A stretch of 64,000 bases of DNA from Rhynchopus sp. YZ270_cl-10 (taxonomy: Eukaryota > Euglenozoa > Diplonemea > Diplonemida > Diplonemidae), in assembly GCA_964035575.1 (NCBI GenBank), contig OZ037880.1:310001-374000 (forward strand), written 5' to 3'. The position numbers and the translations under genes were made by a program. This document shows, piece by piece, positions 33,247-44,105 of the stretch. The notes under the pieces are model-generated. The model was not told the DNA's origin, did no database searches, and saw only the letters and a program-made list of their open reading frames with translations. Within the stretch, counting starts at the first letter, position 1, and the number at the start of each line of letters is the position of its first letter.

Positions 33247-33827
33247 AGCAGTTCTCCGAGGTTCCTCCGTGGTTCTCCCGTGGGTTCCCCGTACCCCTTG
33301 AATCACACCAAATATTCAGAAAATATGGACAACAGAACGGAAAAGACGTGACGTGCTGATGGGGGGTGTGCAAAAAAAAAAACACAATGTCTCTGTGAGC
33401 ACATCCTCAACCTCACGAAATATAACTTTTTTTTAAAAGGTGAATTGAAGACCGGCACACACATCTTCAATAGAGAGAGACAGAGACAGAGAGAGAGAAG
33501 GCCACCCGAGTAAAGGCAACAGGACATACGGAGAACAGGGGGGGGAAGAAAAATGTAGCTAAATATATGCGGAAAAGTAATTTGCGACAACAGAATTAAA
33601 AAAAAAACATTTCGTCCTGTCATGATCGGAAAAAACCTGCCCAAAAGGCAGGTTTCTTTTACAAAATGTTCACAGGGTAAAAGGGTCGCGCTCAAATAGT
33701 GAGGGGTGAAAAAACCCCCAAAGTTTTTTTTTTACAAAGTCTTTACGGCTGCACTATGCAACCTTCCACCATACTACTTCCGACAAAGTTGTATGTGTGG
33801 TACTCCTGATAACCCCATTTTAACAAG

Positions 33828-33860
33828 GGAACTCTGGTCATATGTGATGACCAGAGTTCC
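33828..33860. repeat. Perfect hairpin with 14-bp stem
   Basis: GGAACTCTGGTCAT and ATGACCAGAGTTCC flank a 5-base loop (ATGTG). A second perfect hairpin, AAACCTGCC with GGCAGGTTT, lies at about 33634-33656. Neither belongs to the H1 or H2 families. Confidence 0.8.
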
Positions 33861-34490
33861 TCCAAAATGCAATTTTGTATTTTTACCGTACACATCATTC
33901 TTGGAAGCAGGTTGCTGCAAGGTGTGGGGTATTGAATGACAGTTGTTATTTTTTGCTTTGTGCTCTTTGTTGTTGCAAGGTGTGGGGGAAACACACAAAA
34001 AAAAAACTGCAGGTTGTTGATGCAGGCACCTCCATACTGACCCACTGTACGATGCCAGCCAAATTCGGATGAAAGCACAAAAAAATGATTTGGGGTGGCT
34101 GAAGGGGGGATGATTCGCACTTCTTGCGCACTTCTGCGCACTTTTTTTTGCGACCCATTCATCCACATCAATGATAATTATTCATACAGGACACCTTCTA
34201 CTAATGAGAGAGCTCAGGATACAAAAAAAAGGCACAACACAATGAAGTTGAGTTTAGTGCAAACGCCTCTGGGGACGCAGGCACTGATCAACAATAAGTT
34301 CCCTCACAACAAAAATAATGCTTCCCCCCGCCGCCCACCTCCTGTTATTTCTATTTGCTAGCCAAAAAAAAAAAGAACTTTTGATCTACAGACAACAAAG
34401 GATGACGTATACATCTTGTACACACTATTAAAAAAAAGAGCAGGAAAAAAAATATGGATGGGCTTCGTGGCATCCATCCAATGATGATTA

Positions 34491-34939
34491 CAGTTGGACA
34501 AGAAACTTGGCGACCAAAAAAATTGGCGACCAAATAACTTGGCGACCAAATAATATTGGCGGATTTTGGGGGTTTTCTTGTAATTGGCGACTTTTTTGGT
34601 CGCCAATATTACTTGGTAGGACAGTGGTTCTTAGTAACATTGGTTGGGAAGTAGCTTTTTTCGCAATTTTTGGTAAAGTTTTTGTGCCTCCCTTCGACTC
34701 ACCATGTGTATTCTTGGGTGGCGTGCGTGAGTGCGTGGCGCGGAGCTAATGTTCGACTTTCTTGAAAGATACGCTGCACCTGGTGCACTGAAGGGGCACC
34801 TTTTTTGTACTTGTGACTATTGTATCAATAAGAACCGCTTTCCCACCAAATAACTTGGCGACCAAAAAATATTGGCGTATTTTGGAGGTTTTCTTGCAAT
34901 TGGCGACTTTTTTGGTCGCCAATATTACTTGTCCAACTG
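34491..34939. mobile_element. 449-bp Tc1/mariner-like MITE
   Basis: Terminal inverted repeats CAGTTGGACAAG and CTTGTCCAACTG are flanked on both sides by TA, the insertion signature of the Tc1/mariner superfamily, and the CAGT end fits too. Inside, TTGGCGACCAAA blocks repeat directly and inverted, so each end folds into a larger hairpin. The centre (about 34610-34705) is shared with 16870-16955. No transposase is present. Confidence 0.75.
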
Positions 34940-36617
34940 TAAGATATTTTTCAAAAGATGGAGTTTTTTGTCCACCAGCGTCGTCTCCTCTTTTGAATAA
35001 AAAATCTTTTGCTTTTTTTTTGTAGTGTCTTTGCAAAAAATAGGGTGCATCTAATAAAAATTTATAAGATGAACCCAAAACCGTTCTCCTTGACATTCGT
35101 AACAAAAGAAAAGACATCAAATAGTTAAAAAGAGAGAAAAAAAATGAAAGGTGTAAGCGCAAAACACCACTGTGGATGCAGGCACTGTACCTCCGCGGAG
35201 GGGGGGCAAAATAAGGGGGGGGCAAGATGGTCTTTAGCTTCTGCTGCGTCACCTTTAAAAAATAAATTAGTCAACGAGAATGGGGTAAAAAACAGTTGCA
35301 TCGAAAGCAGAGACTGGACTGGGAGTGGGTGGTATGGGTGGGGTGGGGGATACTTTAAAAACCCTGATTTTCGTTCATATGGAAAAGTGGGGGTGGGGAA
35401 AAAAAAAAAAACTAAAACTGACCCTGAGGGCAATTGGGAGACATACGGCTGCTTGGAAAGGTGCATGAATTGGGGGGAATGGTGATATGGGGGGAAAAAA
35501 TACGTATTGTGGTACTAAAGACCTAGGTGAATCGATCCAATCCAGATTTCTATTTACTTTTATTACAATTTTCTTTTAAATGATGGAACACCCCTTTCGG
35601 GTATGTACTTTTAAAATTGTAACAAAAAAAAAAAAAAAATCGGGCGGTTTTGAACTACTCCGTTGTTCTACCCACAATCTGGGAAAATATATTTGACCCT
35701 TTTGTTTGTGGATGCAGGGGGGTTCTCTGTGGGTTTATCGAACCCCCTCCCCAGAGAGTATCATCAGATGATAATGCACGTAGTTTCCTTCAGAGAGAAA
35801 AAAAAAGTGCAAAAATTTAGAAGGAAAAAAAAAACGCCTCATCCGGAAAATGACGGAATGGTGTAGGCATCTGATTCCCATCTGATCCCCCCTAATTAAA
35901 ACTTCACCTATAAGAGGGTTCGGCTTGACTCAATAACCCCTAGCGGCTCTTTCCCCGTCCAAAAAAAAAAGAAGAAAAAATGTCGTTTTGTTTTAACATT
36001 TTTTTCTTGTACTTTGGAGAGAAGGAGAAGAACGTTGGGAAGAAAAAAAAGAGAGCACCAAAAACCGGGAAAACGTAACCACACCATTTTGCTCCCCAAA
36101 GATGTCGTTCGCCTGCGCAAAGGGTAAAAAAAAACTGCCCTTATTGGAGGTTCGACAAAAGAATGGGGTGTTGTGGTTACGTACGTTTTGTGTTATGAAA
36201 AAAAATGGGGGGGAAAGGAAAAGAAAATGAAAAATTCACGAACAAAGCAAAAAAATGCATCTGACTTGCTGTGCACACACACACTCTCTCTTTTTATGAA
36301 AAAAAAATGTTGGGGTAAAGGTGGTACATCTGGACAAATCACCTCACCTTTAAAAAAATTTTCTCCTCCAAAATGGCAGCCACGGAAGCAACGCCCATGA
36401 TACATCTTAAAATACGATAAACCAACCTGGGTGAGTTATTGATGCAGGTCGCCCACGACAATGGTAGCCCCCCTGGATGAAAGCACACACACATAGGACT
36501 ATTTGAAAGACACTACACCTGGGCCTCAAGACATATGACCATAGAGTAAATTCTGACAGGAGGAAGGAACAGGTGGACCCTTTTTAAAGAAAGACACAAC
36601 AAAAGGATTGAAAACAA

Positions 36618-36690
36618 AGTGAAGTTGATAGTGCAAACGCCTCAGGGACGCAGGCACTGACACTCCGCGGGTTATCGAACCCCGGAGTGT
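36618..36690 (-). repeat. H2-type two-hairpin repeat, best-preserved copy
   Basis: On the minus strand, stem ACACTCCG with CGGAGTGT encloses inner stem GGGTT with AACCC and a CGAT loop. A second segment follows, AGTGC with GCACT around a CTGAGGCG core, then TATCAACTTCAC. Other copies with both parts are at 31930-32005 and 57655-57735; partial copies lie near 17362, 31002, 31555, 34249, 35700, 38478 and 54253. Confidence 0.7.
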
Positions 36691-37190
36691 TAGTTTTTTT
36701 ATTAAACAAAACTTGACAACACTCTTTGCTAAAAAAAGATGTTCATCCACCTGATTTTGCCTTAAAAAGCTCGTAGTTGGATCCAGAGCTCAGATTGTAA
36801 GGTGCCACGGTTTTTCGTGATGACATAATGTCATAGCGTTGGCTGTTTGCCTGAAGTATTGGTGGAGTTTAGTAGAGTTTTGAGGAGTTTTTAAATACCA
36901 CCAAACACCACCAAATTTCAGGAAAAATCAGGTGGCTCATGTCCAGTTTTCTTACATTGTTATTGCAAGGGGAAGAGAGGGAACAACTAAAGGAGAGAGG
37001 GTGGGTCGAAGACTCGCTGAGCTTAGTAATAAAACAAGAGAGGAGGGAGGGGCAACGGAAGCAAGCTCAGGCCTTAACTATTTGCCAGATGTCAGAACCT
37101 AAGCCTCGCGTTGACACATGGAAAAATAAAAATCAAACTAACGGAGGGGATGTGTACTAATGCACCGAGAACAATAGAGGACAACTTGAA

Positions 37191-37207
37191 TGTACCTCTT
37201 GTACACA
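37191..37207 (-). repeat. Hairpin repeat H1b, covarying stem
   Basis: Stem TGTAC with GTACA where the array copies have TGTGC with GCACA, a matched change on both arms. The loop is AAGAG. Confidence 0.6.
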
Positions 37208-38249
37208 CATTACCTTGTAGGATGCACGCAGCCCATACCTCTCGCTAAATATCGCTGTTTTTTCCCGAAAATTTTTTGGAATACCACCACGGTGCTTACG
37301 GAAATCGGTCACCGACCTCGTTGGGTTCTACGAGCTCCGTCCATCAAATGGTGGGGGGGGGTCACAACGTGCAGCAAAAGCTCGACCCCCAAACCCCAAT
37401 ACAAGCTACAACACTGTTGGGAAAAATTTATTTCCTGGTGGGAAATTTATCATGGGGGTCGTTCAATCCCCAGACCACCAAGATACAACCAAAATATATC
37501 CCACGAAGTACGGCTAGATAGCGAGAGGTATGAATCCTTTAAAAAAAAAAAGGTGGATTAAAATACGAGAAAGAGTGTGTGTGTGTGTGTGTGCACACAA
37601 ATATCCTGAAGATAAATAAAGAAGAAGAAAAAGACGTGGATAGTACGAAACCTTTCAGAAGAAATATTTCCGTAAAAAAAAGAGAATAATTTTTTCAAGA
37701 TAAACCTAAGCCACACTGCTCGGTCACCTATAATAAAACTGGGTGGGGGGAAGGTGGAGGCTAGAGCACGACGCAGTCACAGCTAAAGAATGGAACTATG
37801 CTGGGTACTTCCTAAATCTGGCCGAAATTTTTTTCTCTCCAAAAAACGCGTGAAGCTGACAAACCTCTCTCAAAAAAGATACTAGGATCGGTATAGTAGG
37901 CAAGGTGAGGTAAAGTCATTTGATTGCACAAATCCTCCTGTTTGAGGGATGATTGGCGACCGTACCGGTAATACTATTTCTCCAACAGCCGTCCTTTAAA
38001 GCAAGCTTCGCAGGCTTCGCAGGAATAATGAAAAAAAACGCGAACTTGAAAAATTAGGGCCAAATAACAAAGAGTTAGGAAATACCACGGAACTACATTA
38101 TCATCAGTTTTTTTTTTGCTTTTTGTAGTCATCTTTGCTTTTTTTGAGAGACTAAAAAAAATCGGTACCTACCGTCTGACGCAATACTACTTGCACATTT
38201 TTAGTCGTGCTTTACTGCGAAACGTGCACAAAAAAAAAGGGGGGTTTGT

Positions 38250-38285
38250 AAGATGACCCTAAGCCTCTCATGCTTAGTCACCTTA
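38250..38285 (-). repeat. Hairpin repeat H1
   Basis: Stem CTAAGC with GCTTAG and loop ATGAGAG (one change from ACGAGAG), with both borders intact. Confidence 0.7.
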
Positions 38286-38937
38286 GGGAAAAAAGCGGGG
38301 GTGTTCGTTTTATTGTGGTTACAATACATTTTTACTATTTTTTTCTTCACTTATTTTGAAACAAATTGAACTGTATTAGGTTGTGAAGGCCATGCTACCA
38401 CCTTGAAGTACTGACAGCCATCTGTCAAAGACAAATGCTTCTGGACCACAGATTTTTTTTTAAAAATAAGAAAGAAGTTGAAATGTGCAAACGTCTCACC
38501 GATCATCAGCGGACGCAGACACTGAAAAAAAAGAAAAAATCCCCACCCAAGACGACGCGAGACGTCGAACCGTTCCCTTATTGTGTTCGCTTGTGTATTC
38601 TGTAGGCATAGTGTGCCATACAGTTCTCACTATTTCTTTAAAATTGGTGTGGCCGAAACAGGGGGTTTGTAATCAGGTTTAAACTACCCAAAAATATGCT
38701 AATTTTTCTCTCAGCCACACCAAACCATTGATTCCCAAAGTACTTTTTCACTTTTTTCACCATAAACGAGAAACTGTCAAAGTACTTTGTACATCCATGA
38801 TAAACCAAAAAAAAAGAGGAAAAAAAAAATATCTTAAAAAGAAATCCACTCTGTGCATTCAAAATATTAAGATAAAACGAGCCTATTCCCTTTCCTGGTC
38901 TTTGAGGACACCAGAAAAAGAAACATTTTTTTTTTTG

Positions 38938-38967
38938 TATGAACCTAAGCCTCTGCTGAGTCACCTT
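38938..38967 (-). repeat. Hairpin repeat H1, shortened loop
   Basis: Minus-strand AAGGTGA, CTCAGC, AGAG, GCTTAGG, so the stem is kept with one G-T change and the loop is shorter. Confidence 0.55.
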
Positions 38968-39369
38968 AAATAACGATACAGGACCAAACTCATTGATTTT
39001 TTTTTTTTGGAAAAAAATCAACGCGCCTATTTTTTGTAGTTATCCGCACCCTCTTTTTGAAGACAGACTCAAAAAGGAAGACACAAAAGGAAGACAAAAA
39101 AGAAGAAAAAAAAAAAAAAGAAGAACCAATCAATCCTGGGGCTCTCGCCCCCATGAAAACCCCAATAAAAAAAGCACGAATTATTCTCGTGCATCACATC
39201 TAAAAAACCCCAACCTAAAGAATGATGAGACAGGCGTTGAACACCCTTTAAGTATTGTTTTCTGCTGTCACACAACAGAGCTGGTTTACCCTGATAGGTG
39301 AGAGCTTTGGAGAGAAGAAAGGGGGAGAGAGAAGAGCCTCGTAAAAAGCCACCACACGGTGTTATCTTT

Positions 39370-39783
39370 TTAAGCCAGTGTGGACCCCGAGACAGACGAA
39401 TCCTCAGAAGGAGATGAAGAGTCGTTTCTGCCCTTACGACGTACAAGCAACTCGTTGGAGACCTGAAGGGGGGGGAAGAGTTTTTTGTTTTGTTATAGAC
39501 AACATAGCCAGTTTGTAATGAGAGTTGCTGAAGGGGGGGAAAGAATTTCTTTTGTCGTTCGTTTCGTGTAGCTTAGCGAAAAAGAAAAAGAGAGAGAGAG
39601 AGAGGGGCTATCACAAAGGGGAAAAAGACATACCGTTGTGTCGCGCACCCATTCCTTCCACTCTGCCACTGTGACCCAGTCGTCGCAGACTTCAACCACG
39701 CGTCGGGTCCGTTCATGTTCATCAGTGAGAAGCGTCACACGTGTACGGTGCTTGGGGCGGACCATCACTGAGCTGGAAGACAT
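39370..39783 (-). CDS. Small two-exon protein, unknown function
   Basis: Exon 1 is 39783-39634 and exon 2 is 39462-39370, with a GT-AG intron (donor GTATGT, acceptor CCCCCTTCAG); the product is 80 residues. The first 55 residues may form a small globular domain (RVTLLTDEHERTRRVVEVC, then a Trp-rich DDWVTVAEWKEWV helix). The tail is Ser-rich. I recognise no family. An acceptor-like TTCCGACAG lies about 50 bases before the ATG. The clean splice junction and preserved frame are the main evidence. Confidence 0.65.
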
Positions 39784-40717
39784 TTTTCACCTTTTGATAA
39801 AGTTCTTGGAATAGTGTAGGTGGCCACCTGTCGGAAGTAAAACTATGTGTTGTTCGGGGGGATTGATAAAAAGAAAATTGGTTGGTTCTCTCTGCATTGG
39901 CTTTTGTTTTTTCGCCCCCGAAAAAAAGCATTTTAGTTGTCGGGAGGTTATGTTCAAGAGAGGGGTGAATATTGGGATCAATTTTTGTTTACCCTTTTGT
40001 TCGCCGAAGCTGTTCAGGAAAGTACAGTCATACAAAAAAAGGCATTGTGGGGACGCAGACATCGATTCTCCGCGGGTTTTGTTCGATAAACCGTTGAAGG
40101 GCATTATATATTTTTGTTCACAAAGAAAAGAAAAGAAAGAAGAGATTAATGACACAACATCAACCTTTTCAACAAGATGCACATTCTTATGGCAAATACA
40201 TCATCGATCTGAGCCGTCTCATGCCCAGTCACCTGACAAAGAAGAGTTGGTAAAATCCTCAGCCTCTCCACTGAGCCACCAATACAATCACCATCCCCAC
40301 CCCATACCCCACTGCCAAGTACATCTAGGTGGACAGAATAAGTGGACACTATTTAAATGTTTTGGTCACCCTATAGCATGTGCCCATTTTTTTGAGACGT
40401 ATCCAAGCAAACCCAAACCCAAGTTACCGACCCCAAATCCCCTTAAGACTCATCCACGTCAGAGGCCTCGTGCTTGCAGTGGCACTTCTTGACCCAACCC
40501 GGTGCTTTTTCTGTGTTGAAAATGCCTTTTGGCTTGAGGTTACAGCGCGCTGTGGTGGTGACTCCTTTCAGATCAATGTAATCGTATGAGTCAGATCCGG
40601 TCTGTAGTCAATGAAGGGAGTGGGAGGTATTTTTTTATGAATATTTATTGATTTTTTTTTGTTCTTTGCAACTTGGCTGTAGTCTAGACACCCGAGGATG
40701 AGCTCATTAATCGTATC
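39784..40717. other. Intergenic region
   Basis: No gene is supported. A partial H2 repeat lies near 40035-40100 (GGGACGCAGAC and a CTCCGCGGGTTTT arm). Confidence 0.55.
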
Positions 40718-43201
40718 TTAAGGTTTCAGGTTTTGGGCAGCATTGGGGATGGTATAAAAAAGGCATACGTGGTGGCCAAACCTGGCGACGGTGGAGCAGG
40801 TGAACTCCTCATTCTCCTTTGCGACTGTTGTCCAGCGTGCTTTGTCGTATTTGGTGGTGGGCCACTGCGTGCCTGCGTTGTCTGTCATCGCACAGCAGTC
40901 GACGTCGTGCGCTTGGGGAGACCCTGGCGCGTCCTGGCAGAGCTCGCTGTTGACCTGCGACGCGTCGTCGTACATCTCACGCTGGAACACGAGGCCGGAT
41001 TTGTGAAACTTCCTTAAGATATTCGAGTGTTCCGGCATATCCCCTCCAAAGAGGTACACAACCTCGTTCGGTTTGTAGTTCTCCTTCACAACGTCGTTCC
41101 ACCCTGCACTCCGCGTAGGCGTGCCGTAAATCACCTGGTATGGGGGGTGCAGGTGGTGGTGTTAGGGTAAGACATACCACATCAAACTCATGCGCCTTGA
41201 TGCGGTCTGGAAGTGCCTGCATGTCAACCTCCGTTTCCTTCGGGAATTTGTTGTGCGAGCGGTGGTTGCCCCAGCCGCTCACCCAGCGGTAATATCTGTA
41301 GGGTTTTTTTTTTGATAAATTGGAGTGTAGTTGCCTCGGTTGTGTTGCCACTGTGCAATCAACACTTTTAAATCGAATCATCTCCAAAACAACACATACT
41401 CTCCCTTTCTCAAGGTCACAGCCGAGGTGGTCTGTGGAATCTTTCTTGGCCCAGGGCAGGACTCTTTGTTGTGCAGGCGTCCCCACTGCGATCCGACACC
41501 ACCTGTGCTCATCTCCTTGGGTGGTACAACGTCTGCGACAAGGTCAAGCTCGCCCATGAGTTCAAGCTCCTTAAGCCCGCTCCACAAAGAGTCGCTCATG
41601 AAGTCGTGGTAGCAGTGGTGTATGTAGAGCACCTTGCGGGCCTTCTGCGGGCCGCCGGACACAGCAACGGCATCGAGAATGTACTTCGCCATCGCATCCC
41701 CCGTCAAGTGCCGTCTCGCATATGTCTGGATCTGCGACGCCAGCTCAAAATATCTGTTCAAAAAATTATGTACAATACTGAACCATTTGAATGGGTTATA
41801 GACAACTTACTATGGGTAGGCAAGGGGGTCTAGGAGTTGCATAAAAAAAGATGAAAAGACAGGGGTTTTGGAGGTAAAAAAATTGTCAAAAAATGGTAAA
41901 AACGGAAAAGTGGGGTGTAAATGGAACGGTAAGTCGGGGGGCTGCATACCTGGTCGTATTGAACAACGCCTTGTCGATCTTGAAGCTCTCCTTGTACCAG
42001 AACGCGCCGCGCACATCCTCTTCGTAGATCACCCCTGGGAGGGTCATAGCTTCCCAGACAAGCTCGCGCGGGAAGAACGCCCTGTAGGATGAAGGGGTAT
42101 ATTTCACGCAAACAAACCTCCAAAATCACAAAATGTTATGCGGCCCTGCCTTCCTCACATCGACTTTTTTTTTTGCGCATCGGACACACTAGAAATAGAA
42201 AAATGAACATACATTGTGTTAGCAGGAAGACGTGCAATGTCGACCATATACGGGACGCACCCTGAAGCGAGAATCTCGTAGTGTCTGAGGCAGTCCCAGC
42301 CCATCTTCTTGCGGGTCACGCAGTAGAAGGAGTGCTGGTAGTCGTGAAAGTACGACTCATCTGGGTTGTTCGTCCCACGCACACCGGAGCCCTCTGTGTT
42401 CCGATAGGTCTGTCCGTTCGAGGGGATTTGATCTGCGAAGTCCTTGCTCTTCCAGCTTTGCGACCATTTAAAATTCTGTGCAGGAAGCGAAAACCCTATG
42501 GGCCACGCAACCAGATCCCCTTTATACCGCACAGCGCAGATATCCCCTACACACGGTGTGTCAATAACGGTGGGCTTCGGGCTGTTGCAGTCAAGCGGAA
42601 CGACCCGCTGCTGAAACATATCCCCTTTGCCTTGAAACGGCACTTCATGCCCTCCACATTCATAGTCCACCGCAACCTTGAAACGATGTGGAACGTTTCT
42701 CCCCAATTCTGGCAAATCCGATTCCCCAAAGGTAACGTTGCAGCTTCGCTTTCCGTCGCATGCTTCCTGCATTTTTTGCGTCAAATCGACGTACCTAGTC
42801 TTCTTCTCCGCCTTATTGTATTTAAACGAATATGCCCCATGCTTAGCACGAAGGAGAAGCCCCATCGCATCGTTTCCATTCACCAAAGCAGGCCAATTAT
42901 AGTATATAACCGCCGCAGTTACTTTGATTGCACCATCACGGTTGGCAGGGGGATCCGCAGGGGGGGTTTTTTGGACAGTAGTGTCCGGCTGTGTTTGCGC
43001 GTCTTTTGGCTTGGAGTTCTTTTCCTCGACGATTCGTGCAAGCTCTGCCCGTTTTGCAATAATTTTTGTCTCAAGCTCCTTTCTCGCAGAGATATCCTCG
43101 ATTGTGACAGACTCCTGACCTCCATTCGGTGTCGATACATAGAAGAACACCAAAGCTACGACAAACAACACTGCGCTGGTTGTTACTATGGTTCGAGACA
43201 T
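40718..43201 (-). CDS. Type II membrane glycosyltransferase with galactose/rhamnose-lectin-like segment, five exons
   Basis: Exons are 43201-42213, 42081-41950, 41753-41400, 41295-41178 and 41134-40718. All four introns are GT-AG (43-196 bp) and the phases join cleanly to give 669 residues. Residues 8-24 are a signal anchor, followed by a short coiled coil and a Pro-rich stem, as in Golgi type II enzymes. About residues 95-190 resemble a SUEL-type lectin domain (ACDGKRSCNVTF and FKVAVDYECGG). The segment GWDCLRHYEILASGCVPYM with downstream LPANTM is the conserved core of an exostosin-like glycosyltransferase group found in algae, protists and large viruses. The last exon has YLFGGDMPE. Likely role: sugar transfer in the Golgi, with acceptor and donor unknown. 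Confidence 0.83.
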
Positions 43202-43909
43202 TTTTGTTGTTTTTTATGACACAACAGAATGGATTTCCCCAAAAAATGGGTGTTTTTTTTGGTGTGTGAAAAGGGGGAAGAGGGGAAAAGATTCCCCCCC
43301 AAAGAAAAAAAATACCCCCCTTTCTCTGAAAAAGGGGTTGATTGTTTAAAGTAGAAGTAGTTTTGATAAATAGAAAGAGGTGCTTTTTTTTGTTAGGCAT
43401 TACAGTGGGGGGAAGAGGGAGAAACAGAGGGAAATGGAGAGGGTATCTACAAGCAAAGAGAGTGGAGTTTGTTTTTTTTTTTTAAGGGGCAAAAAAGGTG
43501 ACGCCAAAGACGATCTCGGGAAGTACAAATTAACACTATGCAATCTTTACCAAATATCGAGGTCATAAATGTACACACACCTGGTGACCTATTGAAGTTG
43601 GGATAAAAGAAAGCAGAGTTTTGCACGAAAAAAGAGGGTAGGCAAAAACTAAGACTAACAATTGTAACAAAAAAAATCAGTGGGGGGATGGAAAAATGAC
43701 GCCCAGATAAGAGAGAAAAGAAAAAAGGTGAAACCTAATCCTTCTGCTTAGTCACCTTAAAAAAATGGCGATATACACCTTTATAAACAGAAGCAAAAAA
43801 AACGTACACATACAAAACACATCCTTTTGTTCATCCTCTCGGGATAACACCTTTTTCAACTGCAGAGAAATATCTGGAATTCAGCCCTGGGCTCTCGGTT
43901 GGGTTGTAC

Positions 43910-43963
43910 TACTGGGGGGGCGGCTAATAAAGTATACGTATACTTTAATAGCTCCCCCCAGTA
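43910..43963. repeat. 54-bp near-perfect palindrome
   Basis: The centre AAAGTATACGTATACTTT is perfect. The arms extend through TAGC and runs of C and G to TACTGG and CCAGTA with only a few mismatches. It resembles a minimal MITE or a cruciform-forming site. Confidence 0.8.
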
Positions 43964-44006
43964 CCCCACCCCGTTGACACAAAGTGGAAAAAAACAGAAA
44001 AGTTTA

Positions 44007-44041
44007 TAGATGAACCTAAGCCTCTCGTGCTCAGTCACCTA
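44007..44041 (-). repeat. Hairpin repeat H1
   Basis: Minus strand AGGTGA, CTGAGC, loop ACGAGAG, GCTTAG, TTCATC. The CTGAGC arm pairs with GCTTAG through one G-T wobble. Confidence 0.7.
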
Positions 44042-44105
44042 CAGTTACCCTCCGAAATCGAGAGTCGGGGGAGCGATTACCATCCCTGCACATTTTTTTT
44101 TCTTT

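Larger units (their letters stand above)
30077..39369. other. Gene-free, repeat-rich region
   Basis: 9.3 kb with no supportable gene. It holds two long (GTACA)n arrays, a 662-bp inverted-repeat element around the second array, a Tc1/mariner-like MITE, perfect hairpins at 33630-33660 and 33828-33860, and many H1/H2/H3 repeats. Long open frames over the arrays are products of a 5-bp repeat without stops. Confidence 0.7.
43202..44105. other. Intergenic region
   Basis: No gene is supported. It holds a diverged H1 copy (43728-43758), a 54-bp near-perfect palindrome (43910-43963) and a canonical H1 copy (44007-44041). Confidence 0.6.

Noticed and set aside
32135-33301. 388-codon plus-strand frame spanning the second (GTACA)n array
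   Set aside because: Most of its length is microsatellite and the rest is inverted-repeat element sequence, with no domain.
33630-33660. Bacterial-type terminator suggested by a GC stem followed by T residues
   Set aside because: The window is clearly eukaryotic; the hairpin is more likely a small inverted repeat.
36660-36690. tRNA gene suggested by GGGGTTCGATAACCC, which looks like a T-arm or B box
   Set aside because: The loop is four bases (CGAT), the spacing does not match a B box, and no acceptor stem, anticodon arm or A box can be formed nearby. It is part of the H2 repeat.
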